Shown one piece after another: positions 1 through 7,695 of a stretch of 21,587 nucleotides of DNA. The position numbers and the translations under genes are program-made. The notes under the pieces were generated by a model that made no database searches, was not told the DNA's origin, and saw only the letters and a program-made list of their open reading frames with translations. Position 1 is the first letter of the stretch. Each line of letters starts with the position of its first letter. Source of the stretch: JBBSHE01 sp038253325 (GTDB lineage Bacteria; Actinomycetota; Actinomycetes; Propionibacteriales; Nocardioidaceae); contig JBBSHE010000043.1 of NCBI GenBank assembly GCA_038253325.1, forward strand, positions 1 through 21,587. Direction: 5' to 3'.

Positions 1-277
1 TCGTCGCCTTGGTAGGCCATTACCCCACCAACAAGCTGATAGGCCGCGAGTTCATCCTCCACCGCCGGAACTTTCCACCACCAGACGATGCCGTCAGTGG
101 TCGTATCCGGTATTAGCCTCGGTTTCCCGAGGTTATCCCGATGTGAAGGGCAGATTGCTCACGTGTTACTCACCCGTTCGCCGCTCGTGTACCTCCGAAG
201 AGGCCTTACCGCTCGACTTGCATGTATTAAGCACGCCGCCAGCGTTCGTCCTGAGCCAGGATCAAACTCTCCGTTGA
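1..277 (-). rRNA. rrs: 16S ribosomal RNA, 5' portion (partial)
   Basis: The minus strand carries the universal 16S start region. The reverse complement of 251-270 is the classic bacterial 27F site, which is E. coli position 8 onward, so the mature 5' end should lie near 277. The reverse complement then shows the V1-V2 region and, at the window edge, the conserved helix reading GGTGGGGTAATGGCCTACCA. Only about the first 277 nt are present; the rest lies beyond position 1. The V1-V2 sequence resembles Propionibacteriales-type actinobacteria, but this is an impression from reading and not an alignment. Transcription is leftward, in the same direction as tyrS upstream. Confidence 0.97.
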
Positions 278-336
278 AATCAGTAAGCGCGCTCCTTGGA
301 TTGCGCCGACATCATTGGAGTATCCCGGCAAGAATT

Positions 337-358
337 GCCCTCCGGCGAACCGGAGAGC
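337..358 (-). other. UUCG-loop hairpin in the 16S leader
   Basis: In the leader transcript a 9-bp stem (337-345 paired with 350-358, one G-U wobble) closes on a UUCG tetraloop. It sits between the antitermination-type motif and the mature 16S end. Such hairpins are common in rRNA leaders, where they help folding or processing. No specific role can be read from the sequence. Confidence 0.6.
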
Positions 359-433
359 GGTACTTACCATTGGAATCCGTCCGGTGAGGTCCATGCGCCC
401 GGAGGCGTTCAGACATCATCGACGGGGCGTTAT

Positions 434-480
434 TTGTTAATTCGTCGTCGACTTTTGGCACACTGTTGAGTTCTCAAGGA
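434..480 (-). promoter_or_regulatory. rRNA leader antitermination-type motifs
   Basis: Read on the minus strand, this segment begins TCCTTGAGAACTCAACAG, a sequence I recognise from actinobacterial rRNA leaders and spacers. About 30 nt later it contains TTAACAA (434-440), the core of the rRNA boxA antitermination site (E. coli boxA ends CTTTAACAA). Its position between the promoter and the mature 16S fits the Nus-factor antitermination region that keeps RNA polymerase processive through rRNA operons. The exact boxA limits are inferred. Confidence 0.6.
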
Positions 481-533
481 TCGCGCACACACCTCTGTCG
501 GACCTTCCGGCCGGACTCGGGGGCAACTCGACT

Positions 534-562
534 AACTTACCCGGTCGGCCGGGCTCCGTCAA
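534..562 (-). promoter_or_regulatory. rRNA operon promoter
   Basis: On the minus strand a -35 box TTGACG (557-562) and a -10 box TAAGTT (534-539) are separated by exactly 17 bases. This is a strong housekeeping-sigma promoter. Transcription should begin near 527, leaving a leader of about 250 nt before the mature 16S end. I found no convincing second promoter between here and tyrS (563-792), and no clear intrinsic terminator for tyrS there. The rest of the 278-792 gap holds nothing else I can support. Confidence 0.75.
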
Positions 563-792
563 ATACGTCATCCGGTCAGCGGCAGCGTGTCGGCCGAGGC
601 GCTCGAGCCCTGGCATCCGCTCCGCTGCCGTTCCGGTGTCCCACCGTTTGCGCGTCACCCAGCATAGGCATCCGAGTCACGGCCGCAGACGCAGCCGCAA
701 CCCCCAGCCCCCGAACAACGGCCCAGGTCAGTCGGTCTGTTCCCGGCGGTGAACAAGCTCGGGTGGTGAGCGGTCGCAGCCTCCGGTCGGCA

Positions 793-2064
793 TCAGTCGA
801 CCACCGAGACCCGCGCGCTCGCCAGCTGGCGCTTGCCTTTGCGAAGCACCAGCCACCCGCCGGCCAGCAGCGCCGCGGCGTCAATCGTCGCGTCGGCGTC
901 GAGGACACGTTGGTTGTTCACGTACGCCCCGCCCTCGTTGATCGTCCGGCGGGCGGCGCTCCGGCTCTCAGCGAGGCCTGACTGGACGAACAGGTCGACG
1001 ACTGCCTGTGGTCCGGTCCCTTGGACCACCGCGCCGGGAACCTCGCCGAGCGCGGCGTCGAGCGTCTCGGCGTCGAGCGCTGAAAGGTCGCCGGCACCGA
1101 ACAGCGCCCGGGACGCCGCGACCACGCGAGCGGTTTCACCCGCCCCGTGGACGAGCGTCGTCACGTCGCTGGCGAGAACTCGCTGAGCGGCGCGCTTGAA
1201 CGGCTGCTGCGTCACCTTGGTCGCGAGCTCCTCGATCTCGTCGCGGGTGCGAAACGTGAAGTACTTGAGCAGGTCGACGACGTCGTCGTCGTCGGAGTTG
1301 AACCAGAACTGGTAGAACGCGTACGGCGACGTCATCGCGGGATCGAGCCAGACCGCCTCCGTCTCGGTCTTGCCGTACTTCGTGCCGTCTGCCTTCGTGA
1401 TCAACGGGGTCGCAAGCGCGTGCACTCGCTCGCCGTGCACGCGACGCACGAGGTCGACGCCCCCGGTGATGTTGCCCCACTGGTCGCTGCCCCCCGTCTG
1501 CAGCCGGCAGCCGTACCGCTCGAACAGCCGCAGGTAGTCCATGGACTGCAGCAGGACGTAGCTGAACTCGGTGTACGAGATCCCGGCCTCGAGCCGCGAC
1601 CGCACGACCTCGCGGGCGAGCATCTTGTTGACCGGGAAGTGCTTGCCGATGTCGCGCAGGAAGTCGAGCGTCGACAGGTCCCTGGTCCACTCGTAGTTGT
1701 TGACGATGGTCGCCGCGTTGTCGCCGTCGAACGACAACACGCGCGCGACCTGCCTACGGACCCTTTCGGTCCACTCGGCCACGGTGTCGGCCGGGTTCAG
1801 TCGGCGTTCGCCGGACTCCTTAGGGTCGCCGATCATGCCGGTCGCGCCGCCGACCAGGCCGATTGGGCGGTGGCCGGCGTTCTGCAGCCTCCGAACGGTC
1901 ACCAGCTGGAGCAGGTTCCCCATGACGAGGCTCCGGGCTGTCGGGTCGAAGCCGCAGTAGACGGTGATCGGGCCTTCGGCCATCTCGGCGCGCAGCGCAT
2001 CGAGGTCCGTGGAATGCGCGATCAGGCCGCGCCACCGCAGCTCGTCGAGCACGTCGGTTTGCAC
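793..2064 (-). CDS. tyrS: Tyrosyl-tRNA synthetase with altered HIGH motif
   Basis: A class I aminoacyl-tRNA synthetase that charges tRNA-Tyr with tyrosine in the cytoplasm. It has 423 aa, full length for the bacterial family. Visible landmarks are the Rossmann start YCGFDPTA (36-43), GGATGMIGDP (72-81), the tyrosine/tRNA region GGSDQWGN (191-198), the KMSKS equivalent KYGKT (229-233) and a C-terminal S4-like RNA-binding domain (roughly 355-420). The oddity is the HIGH signature: residues 47-50 read Val-Met-Gly-Asn where most TyrRS have His-x-Gly-His. The GTG start at 2064 is supported by GGAAGGAA (2071-2078) 6 nt upstream. The gene lies 100 bases after mpg and is followed by the rRNA promoter in the same direction. 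Everything else in the protein looks intact, so this is probably the functional housekeeping enzyme. Confidence 0.95.
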   Translation of the reverse strand: MQTDVLDELRWRGLIAHSTDLDALRAEMAEGPITVYCGFDPTARSLVMGNLLQLVTVRRLQNAGHRPIGLVGGATGMIGDPKESGERRLNPADTVAEWTERVRRQVARVLSFDGDNAATIVNNYEWTRDLSTLDFLRDIGKHFPVNKMLAREVVRSRLEAGISYTEFSYVLLQSMDYLRLFERYGCRLQTGGSDQWGNITGGVDLVRRVHGERVHALATPLITKADGTKYGKTETEAVWLDPAMTSPYAFYQFWFNSDDDDVVDLLKYFTFRTRDEIEELATKVTQQPFKRAAQRVLASDVTTLVHGAGETARVVAASRALFGAGDLSALDAETLDAALGEVPGAVVQGTGPQAVVDLFVQSGLAESRSAARRTINEGGAYVNNQRVLDADATIDAAALLAGGWLVLRKGKRQLASARVSVVD

Positions 2065-2164
2065 GAGGGGTTCCTTCCGCGGTGGTCACTGTCCCAGACC
2101 CAGCCTGCCGCATGCGCGGCGAGCGCGTATACCGGTTTGGTCTCGGGTGCTGCGGGCGGGCACT

Positions 2165-2851
2165 CTACTCGAGTGGCGCGCGGTGGCTTCGTACGTAAGC
2201 CGAGACGGTCGGGTCGCCGGCGATCCAGAACCTCCAGCCGAGATCGGCCGCGGCGCTCACTCCCACCCGAGGTCCGGACTTCGTCGCCTCCGGTCCGATC
2301 GCTCGACCCGCGACCAGCCGGGTCGAGCTCTGGCGGTCGAGCAGGTCGGCGCCGTACTCCGCGGCACCGATGCCGAGGGCCTGAGTGAGGCAGGCGGGGC
2401 CGCGTGCGAGCGCACGTCCGGGCGTCTGAGGTCCACGCCGGGCCCGGGCGAGCTCGGCACCCTCGAGCACTCGGCCCGCTCGGAGCAGAACGGCGGACGC
2501 CTGGCCCTCCGGTCCGGTCACGACGTTGGCACACCAGTGCATCCCGTAGCTGAAGTAGACGTAGAGCCGGCCCGCCGGCCCGAACATCACCTGGTTGCGC
2601 TGCGTACGCCCGCGGAACGCGTGGGACGCGGGGTCGGACTCCCCCAGGTACGCCTCGACCTCGGTGAGCTCCACCGTGACGCATCCTTCCAGGGTCGTGT
2701 GTTGGAGGCGCGCGCCCAGCAGTGCCGGAGCGACCTCGAGTGACGGACGGCCCAGCAGCGTGAGCAGCGATGGTCGGCGGCGCGGGCGACGCAGGGAGTC
2801 GCCGGTCCCTCCACCCTCAGACGTCTTCGGCACGACCGGCTCCGCACGCAC
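2165..2851 (-). CDS. mpg: DNA-3-methyladenine glycosylase (AAG/MPG family)
   Basis: A monofunctional base-excision repair glycosylase that flips out and removes alkylated purines such as 3-methyladenine. It has 228 aa, and the family is typically about 190-230. Recognisable blocks are LEVAPALLGARL (about 38-49), LTEVEAYLGESDPASHAFRG (about 62-81) containing the expected catalytic Glu of the VEAY segment, and GRLYVYFSYGMHWCANVV (about 93-110), which lines the base-binding pocket. The first about 35 residues are Arg/Gly-rich and poorly conserved. The GTG start at 2851 has only a weak Shine-Dalgarno sequence, so the true start could be slightly different. It precedes tyrS by 100 bases, an arrangement I also know from Mycobacterium, and diverges from the SRPBCC gene across a 122-base gap in which I see no clear promoter. 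Confidence 0.9.
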   Translation of the reverse strand: MRAEPVVPKTSEGGGTGDSLRRPRRRPSLLTLLGRPSLEVAPALLGARLQHTTLEGCVTVELTEVEAYLGESDPASHAFRGRTQRNQVMFGPAGRLYVYFSYGMHWCANVVTGPEGQASAVLLRAGRVLEGAELARARRGPQTPGRALARGPACLTQALGIGAAEYGADLLDRQSSTRLVAGRAIGPEATKSGPRVGVSAAADLGWRFWIAGDPTVSAYVRSHRAPLE

Positions 2852-2973
2852 ACATGAGACGACCCTAGGATGCCTGTCCGAGTACGCTCGCTCACCGGCC
2901 GCCGAGCGACCTCTAGCCTCCGAGTCGGCTCGGCGCGGTGCGCGCGAGACTCGCGAGGAAACCAGGAGCGCCG

Positions 2974-3405
2974 ATGACAGACACCCTTACCAGAACAGCG
3001 TCGTTCGACGTCGACCTTCCCGCAAACCAGGCACTCGAGCTGTTCACGCCGGAAGGAGAGCGATCCTGGGTGCAGGGATGGGACCCGGTCTACGCCGACC
3101 CCGCGCGTCGAGGCGGTCCCGACACCGTCTTTCAGACGTCGCACGGCGACGGTCCGGTGACCGTGTGGGTGCTTACCGAGCAAACCGACCACCATCTCAG
3201 CTATGCCCGGTGGACACCGGGCGTCTCAGCAGGCACGGTCACGGTCACGATCACCCCGACCGTTCACGGCGGCGCGACGCTGGTGACCGTCCGCTACGCC
3301 CTCACGGCCCTGACCGACGACGGCCGAAGCATTCTCGACAGGTTCGGCGTGCACTACGACGACTACATCGCGAGTTGGGGGGTGGAGATCCAAGCCCGGC
3401 CCTAG
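2974..3405 (+). CDS. SRPBCC / START-like domain protein
   Basis: A 143-aa cytoplasmic protein with no signal peptide or membrane segment. The pattern FDVDLPANQALELFTPEGERSW...GWDPVY (about 10-40), followed by alternating beta strands (VTVWVLTEQ, TVTVTITPT, TLVTVRYAL) and a C-terminal amphipathic helix with the acidic HYDDYIASWG, fits the SRPBCC helix-grip fold, which binds hydrophobic ligands. Neither substrate nor partner can be named. The ATG at 2974 is chosen because AGGAG (2964-2968) lies 5 nt upstream; an earlier in-frame start at 2938 would add twelve Arg-rich residues without a ribosome site. It is the only rightward gene in the left 20 kb, diverging from mpg and converging on argH. 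Family assignment is by fold pattern only. Confidence 0.7.
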   Translation: MTDTLTRTASFDVDLPANQALELFTPEGERSWVQGWDPVYADPARRGGPDTVFQTSHGDGPVTVWVLTEQTDHHLSYARWTPGVSAGTVTVTITPTVHGGATLVTVRYALTALTDDGRSILDRFGVHYDDYIASWGVEIQARP

Positions 3406-3445
3406 ACGGTCAAGCCAGAAATGTCGCCCCCGGCGCGACTCCGCT

Positions 3446-3527
3446 TTCCCAGGTTAACCTGGTACGTCTGTACTTCACCCAGGAAATTTCCTGGGTGAAG
3501 TACAGACTTCCCACGTTAACGTGGGAC
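3446..3527. repeat. Symmetric triple palindrome between convergent genes
   Basis: A perfect 42-bp palindrome (3466-3507, centre 3486/3487) is flanked by two smaller palindromes: CCAGGTTAACCTGG (3449-3462) and TCCCACGTTAACGTGGGA (3509-3526). The two small centres (3455.5 and 3517.5) are each exactly 31 bases from the large centre, so the whole element is close to one 82-bp palindrome. The flanking hairpins differ by a compensated pair: G-C on the left, C-G on the right. It fills the 123-base gap between the stop codons of the SRPBCC gene (3405) and argH (3529). It could be a bidirectional terminator without a T-tract, a dispersed repeat element or a protein-binding site. Confidence 0.85.
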
Positions 3528-3528
3528 A

Positions 3529-4944
3529 TCAGCGGATCGGAGCCAGCTCGGCCAGCGCTCCGGTGAGCTCGTCCAGCTGCTCGGAGACCCGGTCCGGCGC
3601 CGTACCGCCGCGGCCGTTGCGGGACGCGATCGACCCCCCGATGGTGAGGACCCCACGAACATCGGGGGTCAGCTCGGGCGAGATGGTCGCCAGGTCGTCG
3701 TCCGACAGCTCGTCGAGCCCGATGCCGAGGTCCTCGCAGCGCCGGACACAGGCACCCGCGACCGCGTGCGCCTCGCGGAACGGCATCCCGTGCCTTACGA
3801 GCCACTCGGCGATGTCCGTGGCGAGTGAGAACCCGCCCGGAGCCAGCTCGGCCATCCGTTCGGTGTCGAACGTGAGCGTGGCGACCAGGCCGGTGACAGC
3901 GGGGAGCACGACCTCGATCGTCCGCACCGAGTCGAACACAGGTTCCTTGTCCTCCTGGAGGTCGCGGTCGTATGCCAGCGGAAGGCCCTTCAGCGTTGCC
4001 AGCAGGCCGGACAGGTTGCCGATCAGCCGCCCGGCCTTGCCGCGGGCGAGCTCGGCGACATCGGGGTTCTTCTTCTGCGGCATGATGCTCGACCCGGTCG
4101 AGTACGCGTCGTCGAGGCGGACGAAGCCGAACTCGTGGGTCGCCCACACGATGACGTCCTCGGCAAATCGCGACACGTCGACGCCGATCTGCGCGAGGAC
4201 GTAGGTGAACTCGGCGACCTGGTCGCGGGCCGCGGTCGCATCGATGCTGTTCGGGGCCGACTCCGTGAAACCGAGCTCCAGCGCCACCGGGAGCGGGTTC
4301 AGGCCGAGCGAGGTCCCCGCAAGCGCCCCCGAGCCGTACGGGCAATGACCGGCCACGCGCGCATCCCAGTCGCGCAACCGTGAGAGGTCACGAACCAGCG
4401 GCCACGCGTGCGCCAGCAGGTGGTGCGACAGCAGGATCGGCTGGGCGTGCTGAAGGTGCGTCCGGCCCGGCATCGACGCTCCGAGATGCGAGACGGCCTG
4501 CTCGCGAAGCGCCGTCGCGAGGTCATGCACCAGGCCGGTGATCGTCCGCGCATGGTCTCGCAGGTAGAGCAGGACCAGGGTGGCGATCTGGTCGTTGCGC
4601 GAGCGCCCGGCTCGGAGCCGACCCCCCAGGTCCGGACCGACAACGTCGATCAGCCCACGCTCGAGGGCGGTGTGAACGTCTTCGTCATCGGGCTCCGGCG
4701 TGACGTCCCCGGCGCGCACCCGGTGTTCCAGGTCGTCCAGGCCCCGAGCGAGATTACGTGCCTGATCGTCGTCGAGCAGGCCGGCACGGTGCAGCGCCCG
4801 GGCATGGGCACGTGAGGCCCGTAGGTCGTACGGCGCGAGTACCCAGTCGAAGTGCGTCGAGCGCGACAGCTTTGTCAGCGCATCCGCCGGACCGACCCGG
4901 AACCGTCCGCCCCAGAGCGACGACGTCGTCGTCTCATCCGTCAC
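3529..4944 (-). CDS. argH: Argininosuccinate lyase
   Basis: The last step of arginine synthesis: it cleaves argininosuccinate to arginine and fumarate. It has 471 aa, normal for this cytoplasmic homotetramer of the aspartase/fumarase superfamily. Visible features are the N-terminal LWGGRF (10-15), AGRSRNDQ (112-119), Thr162-His163 in MPGRTHLQHAQP and the superfamily signature GSSIMPQKKNPD (284-295) with the catalytic serine loop. The chosen GTG start at 4944 overlaps the last 11 nt of argG, as expected for translational coupling. A longer in-frame version would add about 59 low-complexity residues with no family similarity. It is the last gene of the arg operon and stops two bases before the triple palindrome. 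Confidence 0.97.
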   Translation of the reverse strand: MTDETTTSSLWGGRFRVGPADALTKLSRSTHFDWVLAPYDLRASRAHARALHRAGLLDDDQARNLARGLDDLEHRVRAGDVTPEPDDEDVHTALERGLIDVVGPDLGGRLRAGRSRNDQIATLVLLYLRDHARTITGLVHDLATALREQAVSHLGASMPGRTHLQHAQPILLSHHLLAHAWPLVRDLSRLRDWDARVAGHCPYGSGALAGTSLGLNPLPVALELGFTESAPNSIDATAARDQVAEFTYVLAQIGVDVSRFAEDVIVWATHEFGFVRLDDAYSTGSSIMPQKKNPDVAELARGKAGRLIGNLSGLLATLKGLPLAYDRDLQEDKEPVFDSVRTIEVVLPAVTGLVATLTFDTERMAELAPGGFSLATDIAEWLVRHGMPFREAHAVAGACVRRCEDLGIGLDELSDDDLATISPELTPDVRGVLTIGGSIASRNGRGGTAPDRVSEQLDELTGALAELAPIR

Positions 4945-6157
4945 GGGAAGCTGCCCCGGTCCCGTGGTCACGTCGGGCGGCGATCTTGCTCGGGAGCCCC
5001 CACAGCTCGACGAAGCCCTTGGCGAGCGACTGGTCGAACGAGTCACCGTGGTCGTAGGTCGCGAGGTTGAAGTCATAGAGGCTGGTGGAGCTGCGTCGCC
5101 CGGTGGGTACGGCGCGGCCACCGTGCAGTGTCATCCTGATGTCGCCGGTGACCGCCTGCTGCGAGCAGCGGATGAAGGCGTCGAGGCTCCGCTTGAGCGG
5201 TGAGTACCACAACCCGTCGTAGGCCAGTTCCGCCCAGCGCTGGTCGGCGGCCCGCTTGAACCGCGCGAGGTCGCGCTCGACGGTCACGGCCTCGAGCTCC
5301 TGGTGTGCGGTGATGAGCGTGATGGCACCCGGGGCCTCGTACACCTCACGGCTCTTGATCCCGACCAGCCGGTCCTCGACGATGTCGAGCCGGCCGACGC
5401 CGTGGGCACCCGCCCGGGCATTGAGCTGCTCGACCGCCTCCAACATCGTCACCGGCTGGCTGTCGATCGCAGTCGGGACGCCGTCGTCGAATGAGATGAT
5501 CACCTCGTCCGCTTCTCGCACGCCGGCGGGATCCGACGTGTACGCGTACACGTCCTCGACGGGCGCGTTCCAGATGTCCTCGAGGAAGCCCGTCTCCACT
5601 GCTCGACCCCAGACGTTCTGGTCGATCGAGTACGGCGACTTCTTGCTGACGTCGATCGGAAGGTGGTGGTCGGCGGCATAGTCGATCGCCTTCTCCCGTG
5701 TCCATGCGTAGTCGCGTACAGGCGCGATCACCCGAAGGTCCGGCGCGAGCGACGCGATGCCGACCTCGAACCGGACCTGATCGTTGCCTTTGCCGGTGCA
5801 CCCATGGCTCACCGTGGACGCAGCGTACGTGCGCGCGGCAGCGACGAGGTGCTTTGCGATCAGCGGTCGTGACAACGCCGACACCAGCGGGTAGCGGTCC
5901 ATGTAGAGCGCGTTCGCCTGCAGGGCCGGCAGGCAGAATGCGGTGGCGAACTCGTCCTTTGCGTCGATGACGACGGCCTCGACGGCCCCGCACGCGAGCG
6001 CACGGTTACGGATCGTGTCCAGGTCCTCGCCACCCTGACCGACGTCGATCGCCACCGCCACCACCTCGGCGCCGGTCTCCTTGCCGAGCCAGCCGATCGC
6101 CACCGAGGTGTCGAGACCTCCCGAGTAGGCCAGCACGATTCGGTCACTCGTTGTCAC
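4934..6157 (-). CDS. argG: Argininosuccinate synthase
   Basis: Condenses citrulline and aspartate with ATP to give argininosuccinate, the step before ArgH. It has 407 aa. The N-terminal PP-loop AYSGGLDTS (10-18) binds ATP. Later hallmarks include the segments AIDVGQGGEDLD, HGCTGKGNDQVRFE and SKKSPYSIDQNVWGR and the C-terminal SLYDFNLATYDHGDSFDQ. GTG at 6157 is preferred because AAGGAG (6163-6168) sits 5 nt upstream; an in-frame start at 6181 would add eight residues lying deeper inside argR. It overlaps the argR end by 14 nt and the argH start by 11 nt. Confidence 0.97.
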   Translation of the reverse strand: MTTSDRIVLAYSGGLDTSVAIGWLGKETGAEVVAVAIDVGQGGEDLDTIRNRALACGAVEAVVIDAKDEFATAFCLPALQANALYMDRYPLVSALSRPLIAKHLVAAARTYAASTVSHGCTGKGNDQVRFEVGIASLAPDLRVIAPVRDYAWTREKAIDYAADHHLPIDVSKKSPYSIDQNVWGRAVETGFLEDIWNAPVEDVYAYTSDPAGVREADEVIISFDDGVPTAIDSQPVTMLEAVEQLNARAGAHGVGRLDIVEDRLVGIKSREVYEAPGAITLITAHQELEAVTVERDLARFKRAADQRWAELAYDGLWYSPLKRSLDAFIRCSQQAVTGDIRMTLHGGRAVPTGRRSSTSLYDFNLATYDHGDSFDQSLAKGFVELWGLPSKIAARRDHGTGAASRDG

Positions 6158-6692
6158 GTCTGCTCCTTGCCGTGTCGTCATCGATGGTCGGCTCGCGGCT
6201 CCCGGCGAGCGTGAGTAACTTGTGGGCGAGCTGCCTCCCTCCGTTGGGTGCGGCGCTGATCACCAGCACAGTGTCGTCGCCGGCGATCGTGCCGAGCACG
6301 CTGCTCAGCTCGGCCTTGTCGAGGGCGGACGCGAGGAACTGCGCTGCCCCCGGCGGCGTACGCAGCACGACGAGGTTGGCGGACGCCTCCGCACTGACCA
6401 GCAGCTCTGCGCACAGCCTCGCCAACCGCTGTCCGGAGGCCAGCGACTCGGTGACCGGCCGGGGAGTCCGGTCGCCGCCTTCCCCCGGTACGGCGTAGAC
6501 GAGCGCGCCGCCGGAGCTGCGTACCCGCACGGCGTCCAGGTCCATCAGGTCTCGCGACAGCGTCGCCTGCGTGACTCGAAGACCGTCGCCGGCGAGCAAC
6601 TCCGCGAGGTCGGCCTGCGACCGGACCGGATGTCGGTTGAGCAGCGCGACGATGCGCTGCTGGCGAGCGGCCTTCGTGGCGAGCTGCGTCAT
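6144..6692 (-). CDS. argR: Arginine repressor
   Basis: An arginine-dependent hexameric repressor of arginine biosynthesis. It has 182 aa, a little longer than many ArgR proteins. The N-terminal winged helix-turn-helix spans roughly 10-70, with SQADLAELL and the recognition segment VTQATLSRDL (40-49). The C-terminal oligomerisation/arginine-binding domain includes the GTIAGDDTVLVI block with the Asp-Asp pair expected to contact arginine. A linker of low similarity lies between. The ATG start at 6692 overlaps the argF stop as ATGA. Placing argR between argF and argG is the arrangement I know from mycobacteria and implies that the operon autoregulates. A plausible target is the inverted repeat upstream of argC (11972-12009). 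Confidence 0.95.
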   Translation of the reverse strand: MTQLATKAARQQRIVALLNRHPVRSQADLAELLAGDGLRVTQATLSRDLMDLDAVRVRSSGGALVYAVPGEGGDRTPRPVTESLASGQRLARLCAELLVSAEASANLVVLRTPPGAAQFLASALDKAELSSVLGTIAGDDTVLVISAAPNGGRQLAHKLLTLAGSREPTIDDDTARSRRDNE

Positions 6693-7621
6693 CGGTCGTC
6701 GGCCGTTTCCAGCAGCCAGGTGAGCAGCGCCTTCTGCACGTGCAGCCGGTTCTCGGCCTCGTCCCACACCACACTCTGTGGGCCGTCGATGACCGCCGCT
6801 TGGATCTCCTTGCCGCGGTACGCCGGTAGGCAGTGCAAGACGACCGCGTCCGGGGCGGCCAGTGCCAGCATCGACGAGTCGATGCTGAACGGCACGAACG
6901 GCTCGCTGCGGTCGACAGCCTGCGACTCCTGGCCCATCGACACCCAGGTGTCCGTGGCGAGGACGTCCACGCCCTCGGCAACCGTCTTCGGGTCGTCGAA
7001 GACCGCCACCGAGCCGCCCGATCGTCCGGCGAGCCGTTCGGCGTCTGCGACGACGGCCGGGTCCGGCTGGTAGCCGTTCGGCGTCCCGATCCGTACGTGC
7101 ATCCCCGCCAGGGCGCCCCCCAGCAGGTATGAGTGCGCCATGTTGTTCGAGCCGTCGCCGACGTACGCGACGGTCAGGCCACGCAACGAGCCGCGGTGGT
7201 TGCGTATGGTCTGCAGGTCGGCAAGCAGCTGGCAGGGGTGGAACTGGTCCGTCAACGCATTCACCACCGGGACGGAGGAGGCCAGCGCCATCGACTCGAT
7301 CCGGTCCTGGCCGAACGTCCGCCAGACGATCGCCTTGACCTGCCGGTCGAGCACTCTGGCGGTGTCCTCGATCGGCTCGCCGCGTCCCATCTGGCTGGAC
7401 TGCGCGTCGATGACGAGCGGGTACCCGCCGAGCTCGGCCACCCCGACCGCGAACGAGATCCGGGTACGGGTCGACGGCTTGTCGAAGATCACCGCGACGG
7501 CAGCCGGGCCGGCCAGCGGCGTCCGATGATGCCGGTCGGTCCGGAAAGCGTCGGCGAGGTCCAAGATCGCCGACTGCTCGGCGGCTGTGATGTCGTCGTC
7601 GCGTAGGAAGTGTCGTGTCAC
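6689..7621 (-). CDS. argF: Ornithine carbamoyltransferase
   Basis: Transfers the carbamoyl group from carbamoyl phosphate to ornithine, giving citrulline. It has 310 aa, the standard size for the trimeric enzyme. The carbamoyl-phosphate loop KPSTRTR (48-54), the FHPCQ motif mid-protein, DTWVSMGQE in the ornithine loop and HCLPAYRGKEI near the C-terminus are all intact. GTG at 7621 is chosen because AGGAG (7627-7631) lies 5 nt upstream; the longer reading from 7696 adds residues unlike the family. A 74-base gap separates it from argD, the only real gap inside the arg operon. A small perfect inverted repeat lies in that gap (7649-7663). Confidence 0.97.
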   Translation of the reverse strand: MTRHFLRDDDITAAEQSAILDLADAFRTDRHHRTPLAGPAAVAVIFDKPSTRTRISFAVGVAELGGYPLVIDAQSSQMGRGEPIEDTARVLDRQVKAIVWRTFGQDRIESMALASSVPVVNALTDQFHPCQLLADLQTIRNHRGSLRGLTVAYVGDGSNNMAHSYLLGGALAGMHVRIGTPNGYQPDPAVVADAERLAGRSGGSVAVFDDPKTVAEGVDVLATDTWVSMGQESQAVDRSEPFVPFSIDSSMLALAAPDAVVLHCLPAYRGKEIQAAVIDGPQSVVWDEAENRLHVQKALLTWLLETADDR

Positions 7622-7695
7622 GTTCGCTCCTCGGTGGTCGGGATCGACGCCGTCGTCGACGGCTCCCACCTTCGTCGGTCTTGCGGAGTAGCGCA

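Noticed and set aside
88..387. Small open frame across the 16S gene and leader
   Set aside because: It lies over rRNA on the opposite strand; not a plausible gene.
1147..2388. A 413-codon open frame on the plus strand opposite tyrS and mpg
   Set aside because: It is a shadow of tyrS codons, has no ribosome site and no family resemblance, and crosses the tyrS-mpg boundary.
2852..2973. Promoters in the mpg / SRPBCC divergent gap
   Set aside because: Weak -10-like hexamers exist (for example TAGGAT at 2866-2871) but none has a -35 at proper spacing on either strand.
3410..3566. Open frames on both strands that translate the palindrome into the same short peptide (LYFTQEISWVKYR)
   Set aside because: The shared peptide is a necessary result of the perfect palindrome. 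The frames extend into shadows of argH and the SRPBCC gene and have no start signals.
7649..7663. 15-bp inverted repeat in the argD-argF gap
   Set aside because: With a 1-base centre it cannot form an RNA hairpin with a normal loop. It is built of the common GTC/GAC repeats of this genome, and no promoter accompanies it, so it could easily be chance.
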